This document shows positions 52,947-61,945 of a stretch of DNA of 64,000 bases, piece after piece. Origin of the DNA: Albirhodobacter sp048262715 (GTDB taxonomy: Bacteria > Pseudomonadota > Alphaproteobacteria > Rhodobacterales > Rhodobacteraceae). The notes below the pieces were generated by a model. It was not told where the DNA came from. It saw only the letters and a program-made list of their open reading frames with translations, and ran no database searches. How positions within the stretch are numbered: position 1 is the first letter of the stretch; every line of letters starts with the position of its first letter. The DNA lies in contig JBLXEV010000001.1 of assembly GCA_048262715.1 (NCBI GenBank), positions 124,001-188,000 of the forward strand, given 5' to 3'. The position numbers and the translations under genes are program-made.

Positions 52947-54149
52947 ATGACGGACTGCCTGCAGATCATTGTCGCGGAGGATAATCCGATTCAGCGGGAG
53001 TATCTTTCGCATCTGATCCGGAACCTTGGCTATGATCCGATTCCTGCGGAAGACGGGCTGGATGCCTTGCGGCTGGCACAAGAAACCGATGCGCAGATTA
53101 TCATCAGCGATTTCGAGATGCCGAATCTCAATGGCATCGAGTTGACGCGGGAAGTGCGCAAACTTTGCTTGGATCATTACGTCCATATCATCATGATCAC
53201 GGGCTCCGATGAGGATGATGTCCGCAAAGAGGCGCTTGAGGCGGGGGCTGACGACTTCCTGAATAAAACGGGAAGCCCGACGATGCTAAAGGCCCGCATT
53301 CGCGCGGCCACGCGGTTGATCCAGCACGCGATGGAGTTGGCGCATCGGACCCGTATTCTCAAAGAATCCAACGATCAAATTCAGGCCGATCTGCGGGCGG
53401 CGGCGAATGCGCAGCGCCAGCTCCTCCCCGATATTCATGAAGACATGTTGGGGATTCGCATCTCATCGGCCTTTGTGCCTTCCTCCTTCGTGTCGGGCGA
53501 TATGTTCGGGTGTTTCCCACTGGATGAAACATCGCTGGGCTTTTACGCTGTGGATGTGTCTGGCCACGGAGTACATGCCTCGCTCCTCTCGGTTGCGATC
53601 GGATATTTGATCACGCCGGAATTTTTCCGAACGAAAGCCCTGCGCGAAGATGGTTCGCCCGATCCTGCCGCCCTCGTGACCGATCTAAACAATCGGTTCA
53701 GCGGCGCGGATAATGATGATTATTTCTCGATGTTCTGCGGGGTTCTGAACACCAAAACAGGGCAACTCGAATATTGTCAGGCAGGCTCGCCTTCGCCGTT
53801 CTATGTGGATCGATCCGGCCAGACCCAAGCCATCGGCGACGGCGGATTTCCCGTCGGAATGCTGAGCGGTGCCACCTATCACAACGACTCTCTGACCATC
53901 GACCACGGCGGCATCCTCGTGATGTGCTCTGACGCCGCGCCCGAGGCTGAGAACCGCCGCAACGAACCCTTTGGCGCGACGCGCCTGCAAGAGATCGTGG
54001 CGCTGTGCCCCTCCATCGGCATCACGAACCTGCCCGATAAAATCATCATGGCCCTCTCCGCTTGGCGCAACGGAAAGACGCTCGAAGATGATCTCACCAT
54101 TGTGGCTCTAGAAAGGACCATACCCCATGATACACACGAGCTTGCATGA
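52947..54149 (+). CDS. Response regulator with PP2C (RsbU/SpoIIE-type) phosphatase output
   Basis: 400 aa. The receiver domain has phospho-Asp-55 (IIISDFEMPNLNG), with Glu-Asp-Asn pocket residues at ~11-13. A helical linker (HRTRILKESNDQIQADLRAAANAQRQLLPD) leads to a PP2C domain with metal motifs SGDMFGCFPLDE, YAVDVSGHGVHASLLS and a C-terminal LEDDLTIVAL. Such enzymes dephosphorylate STAS antagonists, so phosphorylation of Asp-55 would release the antagonist. ATG 52947 is preferred over a GTG seven codons upstream. It overlaps the STAS gene by 23 bases. Confidence 0.92.
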   Translation: MTDCLQIIVAEDNPIQREYLSHLIRNLGYDPIPAEDGLDALRLAQETDAQIIISDFEMPNLNGIELTREVRKLCLDHYVHIIMITGSDEDDVRKEALEAGADDFLNKTGSPTMLKARIRAATRLIQHAMELAHRTRILKESNDQIQADLRAAANAQRQLLPDIHEDMLGIRISSAFVPSSFVSGDMFGCFPLDETSLGFYAVDVSGHGVHASLLSVAIGYLITPEFFRTKALREDGSPDPAALVTDLNNRFSGADNDDYFSMFCGVLNTKTGQLEYCQAGSPSPFYVDRSGQTQAIGDGGFPVGMLSGATYHNDSLTIDHGGILVMCSDAAPEAENRRNEPFGATRLQEIVALCPSIGITNLPDKIIMALSAWRNGKTLEDDLTIVALERTIPHDTHELA

Positions 54150-54471
54150 TCCCGATATCACGGTCGTCCGGCCCGGCGTGCAGCGCCTCACAGCGCAGAA
54201 CGCCAAGACCTTCAAGGAAGAAGTGGTTGAGTTAATCAACCAAGGCGCGGGCCAGTTGATCATCGATTTTGAAGAGGTCTCGTTTCTCGATTCCTCGGGG
54301 CTGGGCGCACTTGTCGGCGTTCTCAAAAAGATCGGAAACCGCGGCGAAGTGGTTGTGTGCGGGCTAAATTCAGAGGTCGCGCAGATGTTCCGCATTTGCC
54401 GAATGGACCGCGTTTTCAACATCTATCCCGATGTAAAACTCTCGATCCAAAAGATGAGTGAACGCCTGTGA
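54127..54471 (+). CDS. STAS-domain anti-sigma factor antagonist
   Basis: A 114-aa single STAS domain (SpoIIAA/RsbV type). The phosphorylation site is in VSFLDSSGLGALVGVLKKI, with Ser-56 or Ser-57 as acceptor. It begins inside the response-regulator gene and overlaps the ATPase gene by 4 bases, so the three are made in fixed ratio. Its target could be the ATPase of this module or, as for SypA in Vibrio, a polysaccharide output. Confidence 0.93.
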   Translation: MIHTSLHDPDITVVRPGVQRLTAQNAKTFKEEVVELINQGAGQLIIDFEEVSFLDSSGLGALVGVLKKIGNRGEVVVCGLNSEVAQMFRICRMDRVFNIYPDVKLSIQKMSERL

Positions 54472-54875
54472 AGCCCCTGACCTTCCATATGCCGCGCAGG
54501 ATCGACGACGTTGATTCAACGGTTCTGGCCCTGACGTCAGAAGTGGAAGGTTCGCTCACGGGCGAGGCCAAATTTCGGTTCGAAATCACCGTCAGCGAGG
54601 CCCTCACGAATTTGGTCATCCATGCGGAAACCGAGGATCCCGTGATCGAAATACGTCTGACCGTCGGACCAAAGCGGGTTGATGTGGAGATCTTCGATCC
54701 GAGCGGCGCAGATCCTTTCGACATCAAAGCCAACGCGCAGGATCTCTCGCAGGTCGAGTTGCTGGCCGAGGGCGGGCGGGGGTTGGGCCTGATTGTCGAA
54801 TGCGCCGATGAGGTGGCGTACGGGCAGCACGCAGATCGCTACCGGCTGAGCCTTACCTTTATCGCGAGAGAATAA
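54468..54875 (+). CDS. RsbW/SpoIIAB-like serine kinase (anti-sigma-type HATPase)
   Basis: 135 aa, GTG start overlapping the STAS stop (GTGA). It is an ATPase of the GHKL fold with N box EITVSEALTNLVIHA and G box GGRGLGLIVECADEV. It should phosphorylate the STAS protein and sequester a partner. No sigma factor is encoded in the window, so the held partner is unknown. The gene ends 2 bases before the alternative ATG of the DUF3131 gene. Confidence 0.9.
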   Translation: MKPLTFHMPRRIDDVDSTVLALTSEVEGSLTGEAKFRFEITVSEALTNLVIHAETEDPVIEIRLTVGPKRVDVEIFDPSGADPFDIKANAQDLSQVELLAEGGRGLGLIVECADEVAYGQHADRYRLSLTFIARE

Positions 54876-54925
54876 CGATGGCACATCCGGCACGCGGCAT
54901 CACAAGAGACAATCGGAGCGTTCAA

Positions 54926-56677
54926 ATGCACAACAAAATCCCTTTCAAAACGCTCGTGACAGTGGCGGCTTCCTGCCTCCTTCTTTCCTCTGGTGGTGTG
55001 GGCGCGCAGGACCAGGCGCAGACGCCCGCTGACCCACCCCGCGCGGTGACGATCGACGACATCACCCTCAACGGCACCACCTATAACAGCGTGACGATCC
55101 GATCCGAGTCACCGCTGACTGTGGAGTTTTCCGAACCCGCGGCGCCGCGAGAATGCGCGCGCGGGCCAGCAAATATGTCAAAGGGCCATTTCGGGCGCAG
55201 CGGGAAACTCAGCGACCGCGAATATGCGATGGCGAAAACCGCGTGGTCGTATTTCGTCGAGCACTACCAGACCAAAACCGGATTGGTTAATGCCGTCGGC
55301 TCCTACCCCTCGACCACCCTGTGGGACACGGCCTCCTATATCAGCGCGCTCGTCGCCGCCTATGAGCTTTGCGTGATCGACAAGCGCGAGTTCGACACCC
55401 GCGCGACCAAGTTGATCAATACCTTGCGCAACCTTGATCTCTACCGCGGCGAGGCCCCCAACAAAGTGTATAACACCGAGACCGGTGCCAAGGTGAACTA
55501 CGCCAACCAGGCGGGCGAGGTCGGCATGTCCGCGCTGGATATCGGACGGATGCTGGTCTGGCTGCGGATCCTGAAAGAACGCCACCCCTACCTTGCCAAT
55601 AGCGTCGACAACGTCCCCATGCGGTGGAATTTCTGCAATTTGGTGAACGAGGACGGGCGGATGTTCGGCTCGTTCACGAAGGGAGATGGCACGACGCAAT
55701 ACGTTCAGGAAGGGCGTTTGGGCTATGAGGAATACGCGGCGAAGGGCTTTGCGCTTTGGGGCTTTGATACCTCCCGCGCGATGTCACCGGAGCCCGTTTC
55801 CTACATTGATATTTACGGCGTGAAACTGCCGTTTGACGGGCGCGATCCGCGCGTATTCAAGAACCAGAACTACGTGCTGACGGAGGGCTATATCCTCGAC
55901 GGGCTGGAGATGGGGTGGGATCTTCCAACCGATCGTAGCAATGATGGCCTGACCGCAAGCCAAGGCTGGCGCGCGGAATTCGCCAACCGTGTCTATCTGG
56001 TGCAACAGCGCCGCTTTGAGCAAACAGGGATCATTACCGCACGCTCCGAGCATCAAGTCGATGGGAAGCCCTATTTCGTCTACGATTCAATTTTTGCGGA
56101 TGGCTACCCGTGGAATACGCTGGATCCGACAGGCGAATACCAGCCCGACCGCGCAGCAATCGCCGCGAAGGCCGCAATCGGCCTCTGGGCGCTGTGGGAC
56201 ACCGAGTATACCGACCTTCTGTTCGATAGCGTGGCCGATCTCTCCGAGCCGGACCGCGGATTTTATGAAGGGCTCTATGAAAACGGCAACGGTTATATCC
56301 CGCTGCATACCGCCAATAATAACGGCATCATTCTCGCGGCGCTGCTCTACAAGGTGCAGGGGCCGATCCTGCAACAGGTGAACACCAATACCCAGCATTG
56401 GAATGTCGCCTTCGCGGGCACGGATCTGCGGGGCAACAAATGCCACCCTAATCAGATGGTCGAAGTCGTGCCGTGCTGTGCATGTGAAAACCCAACCCAG
56501 ATCGCGCCGATCATTCCGGCCGAGGACTTCGTCTATTGCCGCCCGGTCGTGACCGGCGGCGAGCTTGGTGCGACCGAGTGCCGCCCAGAAGAGCACACGA
56601 TTGCGCCTCCGAAAATCCAGCAAGTTCTCCCGCAATCCTGCCCAGTTCCTGCATCCACAGGCGGGTTGAAGCCATGA
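54926..56677 (+). CDS. Secreted DUF3131 protein with Cys/Pro-rich tail
   Basis: 583 aa from ATG 54926 (GGAGCG upstream) with signal peptide MHNKIPFKTLVTVAASCLLLSSGGVGAQ; a start at 54878 would add 16 residues before it. The DUF3131 core runs from about residue 90 (LSDREYAMAKTAWSYFVEHYQTKTGLVNAVGSYPSTTLWDTASY) to ~490. It is helix-rich with repeated short motifs, consistent with an alpha/alpha toroid like those of glycoside hydrolases; that fold is my inference. The last ~70 residues carry seven cysteines and many prolines (PCCACENP, FVYCRP, ATECRPEE). It overlaps the acyltransferase by ATGA. Confidence 0.82.
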   Translation: MHNKIPFKTLVTVAASCLLLSSGGVGAQDQAQTPADPPRAVTIDDITLNGTTYNSVTIRSESPLTVEFSEPAAPRECARGPANMSKGHFGRSGKLSDREYAMAKTAWSYFVEHYQTKTGLVNAVGSYPSTTLWDTASYISALVAAYELCVIDKREFDTRATKLINTLRNLDLYRGEAPNKVYNTETGAKVNYANQAGEVGMSALDIGRMLVWLRILKERHPYLANSVDNVPMRWNFCNLVNEDGRMFGSFTKGDGTTQYVQEGRLGYEEYAAKGFALWGFDTSRAMSPEPVSYIDIYGVKLPFDGRDPRVFKNQNYVLTEGYILDGLEMGWDLPTDRSNDGLTASQGWRAEFANRVYLVQQRRFEQTGIITARSEHQVDGKPYFVYDSIFADGYPWNTLDPTGEYQPDRAAIAAKAAIGLWALWDTEYTDLLFDSVADLSEPDRGFYEGLYENGNGYIPLHTANNNGIILAALLYKVQGPILQQVNTNTQHWNVAFAGTDLRGNKCHPNQMVEVVPCCACENPTQIAPIIPAEDFVYCRPVVTGGELGATECRPEEHTIAPPKIQQVLPQSCPVPASTGGLKP

Positions 56678-57825
56678 CCAACAGATCAAAACCCAGAATG
56701 GTTTGGTTCGACGCAAACCGCGTTTTCGCGGCGATGGGCGTTGTGTTGATCCACTCCTCGACCGATTTCAACGGCCAGCCCTTTGCCAAAGCCGAGGTCG
56801 GCGAGCGGATCTTCCCTGTCTTCTTGCGCTCCATCGGCGAGTTCTCGGGATCTGAGATGTTCTTCCTGTTTTCGCTGTTCCTGATGGCGATGCGGGTGGA
56901 TACCAAGCTGCCCTCTTATGGCGCCGCCATCGGCCTACAGGCGCGGCGGCTTTTGATCCCCTTTGCGTTTTGGGTCGTGTTCTACGCCTTCTTCCGCCTG
57001 ATCAAGGCAGATGCCTTCGGCTACGCGCCCTATATTTGGGAACAGCTCAGCCAGCCGGCGAATTGGCTCGGGTATTTCGTGCTCGGAAAAGTGCAGTATC
57101 ACATGCACTTCCTGCCGACGCTCTTTGCGCTTTTCCTCTTCTTCCCGCTGATGCGAGTAGCGACAAGATACCCAGTCTTCGGCCTCACGGTGTTTTTGAC
57201 CCTCGGCGTGATGAACAGCGCGCAAGCCTTTGTCTGGGGCCTCGATCTTGATGCCGCGCTGCGCGATTACATCATTCGCGCGCTGAAAATCCTCGGCTAC
57301 GTTGGCTATGGCTTTGCGGCTTTCGCAATCTATGGCCTCTGGAAAGATGGCATTCCGCGCGGCGAATCCCGGCTTTTGCGGCGCGGCGCGCTCTATTTTG
57401 CGGCCTTGGCCTATATCGCCACACTGCCGTTCTATGCGGTTGCGGTGAACACGGGCGCATGGGGTGTGCGCGCGGATTGGGATTTCTACGGCCACTTCCT
57501 GATGCCGATCTTCATGCTCTTCCTCTTCATGGGCGGGCAGTTTCAGGAATGGTCCCCCCGCTGGTCGCGCCTCGCACAATACACATTCGGCGTCTATCTC
57601 GTGCATCCGCTGATCATCGACCTGATCGATATCTCGCTGTTCAAATCGGGCGCGTCAGGGATGCTCGAACCATGGGCCATCGTCGTGCTGCGCTTTGCCT
57701 TGGCCTTGCCGCTGTCCTTCGCGCTGGCGCTCGGCCTCTCGCGGCTCAAACCTGTCGCTTGGGTGATCGGCCTCGGGCCAACCCCATGGGAAATGCTCAA
57801 ATCACGCAAAGGGGTCGGGGCATGA
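56674..57825 (+). CDS. Membrane acyltransferase (acyltransferase 3/OpgC-like)
   Basis: 383 aa with about ten membrane segments. The start (MVWFDANRVFAAMGVVLIHSSTDFN) contains the His of the family's R...H motif near residue 23, and QYHMHFLPTLFALFLFFPLM and YTFGVYLVHPLIIDL are typical later segments. Such proteins move acyl groups (for example acetyl or succinyl) onto glycans at the membrane; OpgC adds succinyl to periplasmic glucans. ATG 56674 overlaps the DUF3131 stop and ATGA leads into the GT2 gene. Confidence 0.87.
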   Translation: MTNRSKPRMVWFDANRVFAAMGVVLIHSSTDFNGQPFAKAEVGERIFPVFLRSIGEFSGSEMFFLFSLFLMAMRVDTKLPSYGAAIGLQARRLLIPFAFWVVFYAFFRLIKADAFGYAPYIWEQLSQPANWLGYFVLGKVQYHMHFLPTLFALFLFFPLMRVATRYPVFGLTVFLTLGVMNSAQAFVWGLDLDAALRDYIIRALKILGYVGYGFAAFAIYGLWKDGIPRGESRLLRRGALYFAALAYIATLPFYAVAVNTGAWGVRADWDFYGHFLMPIFMLFLFMGGQFQEWSPRWSRLAQYTFGVYLVHPLIIDLIDISLFKSGASGMLEPWAIVVLRFALALPLSFALALGLSRLKPVAWVIGLGPTPWEMLKSRKGVGA

Positions 57826-59651
57826 ACGACGACTATTTCCTCAAGTTCGAGGATCGCACCCCGCCGGAGCCGCTGCCCTATTCCGCCCTGCGTGAGAGCC
57901 TCTGGCAGTTCCTTGCGACCATCGCCTTGGTGGTTGGCGGCTGGTATATCTGGTGGCGCTGGACGGACTCGCTGAACCCCGAGGCGATGTGGTTCGCGAT
58001 CCCCTTGGTGCTGGCGGAGAGCTTTGCCTTCTTCGGGATGATCCTGTTCGTGTTCAACCTGTGGAAAGACGAGCCGATCAAGCTGGAGGAGCCACCCGCC
58101 CTGTTGCGCGATGTGGCGCCAGATCACCCCGAGGGCGACCGCCCGATCTCCGTTGATGTGATGTTTGCCACCTATAATGAGGATCCCGAACTGGTCCGGC
58201 TGGGCATTCAAGATGCCAAGCGGATGACCTATCCGCATCCGTTAGATGTCCGGATCCACATTCTTGATGACGGGCGGCGCGCCGAGATGCGCGCAGTCAC
58301 GGAGGAAGAGGGCGCGAATTACATTACCCGCAGCACCAATGAGGGTTTTAAAGCCGGCAATCTGCGCAACGCGATGGAGCAGACTTCCGGCGATTTTCTG
58401 GTGATCTGTGATGCGGACACGCGGCCCTTCCCGACCTTGCTTGAACACACGATGGGGTACTTCCGTGAGCCGAAGATGGCATGGGTCCAGACGCCACAAT
58501 GGTTCTACGATCTTCCCGAGGGCGAACGGCTTCCGGCCAAGCTCTCCCGTCGCTTTGGGGGCGCAGGCGGCTTTCTGGCGCGGATGATCGAGCGGCTCAT
58601 CGGCCCCGTCACCTCTGGCGCGGATCCCTTCGTCAATGACCCGAAGATGTTCTACGACATCATCCAGCGGCGGCGAAACTGGGCGGATGCCTCGTTCTGC
58701 TGTGGTGCCGGCTCGATCCACCGCCGCGAGGCGGTGATGGAGGCGGCGCTGCGCAGCTTTGGCGCGAAGGTCGAACAACGCACCTTTGCCGCGGAAGAGA
58801 TCATCACCGTCTCCAGCAAAGAGCGCGAGGTGTCCTCCGATCTGATGGAAGCCATCCGCACCCAAGCGGCGACAACCGAGCTTCTGACGCCGTATCGCTT
58901 CCACGTCTCGGAGGATATCTTCACCTCGATCGTGCTGCATTCCGACCGCGAGCGTAGCTGGAAATCGAAGATGCACCCGATCGTGGAGAGCAAGATGCTC
59001 TCGCCGCAGGATCTCCTGACCTGGACGGTGCAGCGCTATAAATACGCGGGCGGCAGCCTCGACATTCTGGTGCATGATAACCCGCTGTTTCGTCGCGGGC
59101 TCAGCTTCCCGCAACGGATCATGTATGCCACCACCTTCTATTCCTACCTCGCGCCGATCTGGAATTTGGTCTTCCTCTTCGGCCCTGTAATCTATCTGCT
59201 GACGGGGATTTCCCCCGTCGCGGCCTATTCGCAGGATTTCTTCCTCCATCTGATCCCGTTCCTTGTCACGCTGGAACTCGCGATCATGGTGGGCACATGG
59301 GGGATTTCTGGCTATGCGGCGAAGGCCAGTTACCTCGCCTTTTTCCCGCTCGGGCTGCGCGCGATCTGGGCGGTGATAAAGGGCGAGAAGATCTCCTTCC
59401 CCGTCACACCGAAGGTCCGGCAATCGGGCAACTTCCTGCGGCTTGTCCGCCCGCAAATCGCCGTCGTTGTGTTGACGGTGGTGAGTGCGATCTGGGCCGT
59501 CACGGCGCTCGCATTGGGTAACACACCGCATTCCACCAGCGGCGTGGTGGCCAATATTCTTTGGGGATTGAACAACTGCCTCGCAATGGCGGGCATCATC
59601 GGCGCCGCGCTTTGGGTGCCTGCGAGCGATGAAGAAGGGAAGACAGCATGA
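57822..59651 (+). CDS. Cellulose-synthase-like family 2 glycosyltransferase
   Basis: 609 aa inner-membrane processive GT2. Two membrane segments precede the catalytic domain (~30-80), which begins SVDVMFATYNEDPELV. Catalytic Asp residues are at 149-150 (ILDDGRR) and 197-199 (CDADTRPF), and the base region is at 364-365 (HVSEDIFTS). The usual Q-x-x-R-W is instead QRYKY at 404-408. Four or more membrane segments follow (~440-600). No PilZ domain is present, so no direct c-di-GMP control is expected. Codons overlap on both sides with the acyltransferase and the second DUF3131 gene. The product may be a beta-glucan, but the sugar cannot be read from the sequence. Confidence 0.9.
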   Translation: MNDDYFLKFEDRTPPEPLPYSALRESLWQFLATIALVVGGWYIWWRWTDSLNPEAMWFAIPLVLAESFAFFGMILFVFNLWKDEPIKLEEPPALLRDVAPDHPEGDRPISVDVMFATYNEDPELVRLGIQDAKRMTYPHPLDVRIHILDDGRRAEMRAVTEEEGANYITRSTNEGFKAGNLRNAMEQTSGDFLVICDADTRPFPTLLEHTMGYFREPKMAWVQTPQWFYDLPEGERLPAKLSRRFGGAGGFLARMIERLIGPVTSGADPFVNDPKMFYDIIQRRRNWADASFCCGAGSIHRREAVMEAALRSFGAKVEQRTFAAEEIITVSSKEREVSSDLMEAIRTQAATTELLTPYRFHVSEDIFTSIVLHSDRERSWKSKMHPIVESKMLSPQDLLTWTVQRYKYAGGSLDILVHDNPLFRRGLSFPQRIMYATTFYSYLAPIWNLVFLFGPVIYLLTGISPVAAYSQDFFLHLIPFLVTLELAIMVGTWGISGYAAKASYLAFFPLGLRAIWAVIKGEKISFPVTPKVRQSGNFLRLVRPQIAVVVLTVVSAIWAVTALALGNTPHSTSGVVANILWGLNNCLAMAGIIGAALWVPASDEEGKTA

Positions 59652-61006
59652 GCTTTCGTGAAAACCTGATTAAGGCCAGAAGTCATTTCGTCTTTTTGGC
59701 GGCGCTTGGATGTGGTCTCTACTTGGTTATGACCCTCGAGAAAATTGAAGTTGAGCCGACCAATATCGCCGCGATTACCGAGGCGGATCTCTCCCCGCCT
59801 GCGGAGACATTCTCGCTCATGTCCGAGTTCGAGGATATCACCCCGCTGCCCCTCGCCGTTGTCGGCAAGAGCACGCCGCAAGATCTCGCCTACGGGAAGA
59901 TCGCTTGGCAGTATTTCGTCAATAACACCAATGCCGAGACGGGCCTTGTGAACTCGGCGGATAAATACCCCTCCACAACGATGTGGGAAACGGGCTCCTA
60001 TTTCATAGCGGTGATCTCTGCGGATCACTTGGGCCTGATCGAGCCGGAAGAGGCGCAAGCACGGATTGCGCTGGCGCTGAAAACGCTCACCTCGATGCGC
60101 CTGTTCGATGATCTGCTGCCGAATAAGGCCTATAATGTGCAGACGGGCGAGCTGGTGGATTATACCAATAAGCCTGTTGATCGTGGCCTGGGATGGTCAG
60201 CGCTCGATGTGGCGCGGATGGTCGGGGCCTTGGGGCAGATCGAGCATCGCTATCCTAACCTTGCGCCGCAAGTGGCGGGTGTGATGGCAAAATGGGATCT
60301 CGATGAGATGGTTGAGGATGGTCAGTTGGTGGGCGGCAATATTGCCAATGACAAGCTGCGCCGTGATCAAGAGGGCCGTGTGGGCTACGAGCAATATGCC
60401 GCCAAGGCGATGATGCTCTACGGCTATGATATGTACCGCGCCTATCACACCGAAGAGACGTTGATGGTGAAGGAGGTCGAGGGCTTCCCGATCCCGGTCG
60501 ATTCCCGCCTGCACCGCAACACCACCCCCTCATTTACCGTCAGTGAACCCTATATGTTCGATGGTCTCGAATTCGGCTTCGATGCGCGCTCACACCGCTT
60601 TGCAACCGCGATCTACAAGGCGCAGGAAGCACGGCACAGCGCGACAGGGATCCTCACCGCAGTGAGTGAATCGCATTTGGATGTCGCGCCCTATTTCATC
60701 TATTCCTCGGTCTGGGGCGGTGGCGCGCCATGGGCGGTGATGACGTTCCGTGGTGAGCGGCTGGATAGCAAACGCACCACCACGACCAAGGTCGCTTTCG
60801 CGTGGGATGCGCTGTTTGGCACGGACTATACCCGCGAATTGGTCGCGGCCCTCGGCCCCTTGGGCGACCCAGAGCGCGGCTTCCCCGAGGGGATTTATGA
60901 GGCCGACGGCAAGACGAATAGCTCGGTGACAACCAATACCAATGCCGTCGTGCTTGCGTCCCTCGCGTTCAAAGCCCACGGCCCCTTGATACGGGCTGCG
61001 CGTTGA
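59648..61006 (+). CDS. Membrane-anchored DUF3131 protein (paralogue)
   Basis: 452 aa. It has an N-terminal anchor (HFVFLAALGCGLYLVMTL, residues 13-30) and a periplasmic DUF3131 domain that aligns with the first copy throughout: GKIAWQYFVNNTNAETGLVN versus AKTAWSYFVEHYQTKTGLVN, YPSTTMWETGSY versus YPSTTLWDTASY, and NKAYNVQTG versus NKVYNTETG. It lacks the Cys-rich tail. Placed right after the GT2 gene (ATGA), it may trim, release or guide the glycan at the membrane surface. Confidence 0.85.
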   Translation: MSFRENLIKARSHFVFLAALGCGLYLVMTLEKIEVEPTNIAAITEADLSPPAETFSLMSEFEDITPLPLAVVGKSTPQDLAYGKIAWQYFVNNTNAETGLVNSADKYPSTTMWETGSYFIAVISADHLGLIEPEEAQARIALALKTLTSMRLFDDLLPNKAYNVQTGELVDYTNKPVDRGLGWSALDVARMVGALGQIEHRYPNLAPQVAGVMAKWDLDEMVEDGQLVGGNIANDKLRRDQEGRVGYEQYAAKAMMLYGYDMYRAYHTEETLMVKEVEGFPIPVDSRLHRNTTPSFTVSEPYMFDGLEFGFDARSHRFATAIYKAQEARHSATGILTAVSESHLDVAPYFIYSSVWGGGAPWAVMTFRGERLDSKRTTTTKVAFAWDALFGTDYTRELVAALGPLGDPERGFPEGIYEADGKTNSSVTTNTNAVVLASLAFKAHGPLIRAAR

Positions 61007-61680
61007 GGGCGCTGACGATAGGGCTCGTGGCGGCAAGCCTGTGCCACGCATCGGCAGCGCGAGCCGAGCCGTGCGTGGGCGCGGGCTTTGATCGCCCGCT
61101 TCCCCGCGCGACACAGGTCGTCACGCGGCAAGCCGATATCCCATCGCCACGATTTCCCGGCCTCTGGCAAGAAGGGATGATCGACGGGGCGTTCTATACC
61201 CTCTTTGCGAATGGCGAGGCGCTCGTGCAATCCAATCGCAGCGCGCCAGACTGGGCAATCACCGTCACCTGCGATGCGGCCTCCGCAACCTGCACACGCT
61301 CGCAAGAAGGGGCAGTGCCGCAAGAGGCGCTGCAAACAGCGTTGCTGCTAGAGCAGTGCCTGTTGCGGCCGGAGATTGCGGATATCGGGAGCCAAGATAT
61401 CCCATCGCCGGAGATGACGGCCGCGCCCGCTGCGACGCCCACCACGCAGGCAGCCCCGCCCGAAACCTGCGGCTTGGCAGCGCTGCCGCAGGGCGAGCCG
61501 GGAATTACCCTGCAAAGGCTTCTTGCGCGCGCGGGCGCGGACCCAGGCCCGATTGACGGATTTCCCGGAAAGCGGACCCAAGCTGCGGTTGTGCAAATTC
61601 TTGGGCCTAGCGGCGCGACGATGCCACTCACCGAGACGATCGCCGCGCTGGATCATGTGCTTTGCGCCCCCGTGCGCTAG
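61003..61680 (+). CDS. Secreted protein with C-terminal peptidoglycan-binding-like domain
   Basis: 225 aa with a signal peptide (MRALTIGLVAASLCHASAARA). The middle has four cysteines and resembles a small disulfide-rich domain. After a Thr/Ala/Pro linker, residues ~170-215 (ITLQRLLARAGADPGPIDGFPGKRTQAAVVQIL) look like a PG_binding_1 repeat, which could tether the glycan machinery to the wall. The TTG start overlaps the preceding stop (TTGA), so it appears to be the last coupled gene of the operon. Confidence 0.68.
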   Translation: MRALTIGLVAASLCHASAARAEPCVGAGFDRPLPRATQVVTRQADIPSPRFPGLWQEGMIDGAFYTLFANGEALVQSNRSAPDWAITVTCDAASATCTRSQEGAVPQEALQTALLLEQCLLRPEIADIGSQDIPSPEMTAAPAATPTTQAAPPETCGLAALPQGEPGITLQRLLARAGADPGPIDGFPGKRTQAAVVQILGPSGATMPLTETIAALDHVLCAPVR

Positions 61681-61733
61681 CGGTGCGTTGCTCTGCGCGC
61701 CCACGGCGGATCTGCGCTACCTAGGCTCAGGTG

Positions 61734-61945
61734 TCATAGCCGGTAGATGACCGTAGCGGCGAGAGCGATAGCCGAGAGGAAGGCCTTCGGGCACCGGTCA
61801 TAACCGCGGTCCCCGTGCAGCCGGTCGACGTCAGGCAGATTGTCGCAAAGCGTCCGCGCGCCGATGTAGCCGCTGACCATGGGGCTTCGGGAAATAGGGC
61901 TCCAGACGCGGCATCTGCGCATCGCTTAGGAATACGAGAAGACAT
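61734..61945 (-). pseudogene. Decayed, internally deleted IS5-family transposase remnant
   Basis: On the minus strand one frame reads FLSDAQMPRLEPYFPKPHGQ, the usual N-terminus of IS5-type transposases. A second frame, 40 bases on, reads LPDVDRLHGDRGYDRCPKAFLSAIALAATVIYRL and stop. The latter joins the mid-protein GDRGYD motif directly to the C-terminal CPKTFLSAI end. About three quarters of the gene is missing and the two parts are out of frame, so it is inactive. Confidence 0.8.
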
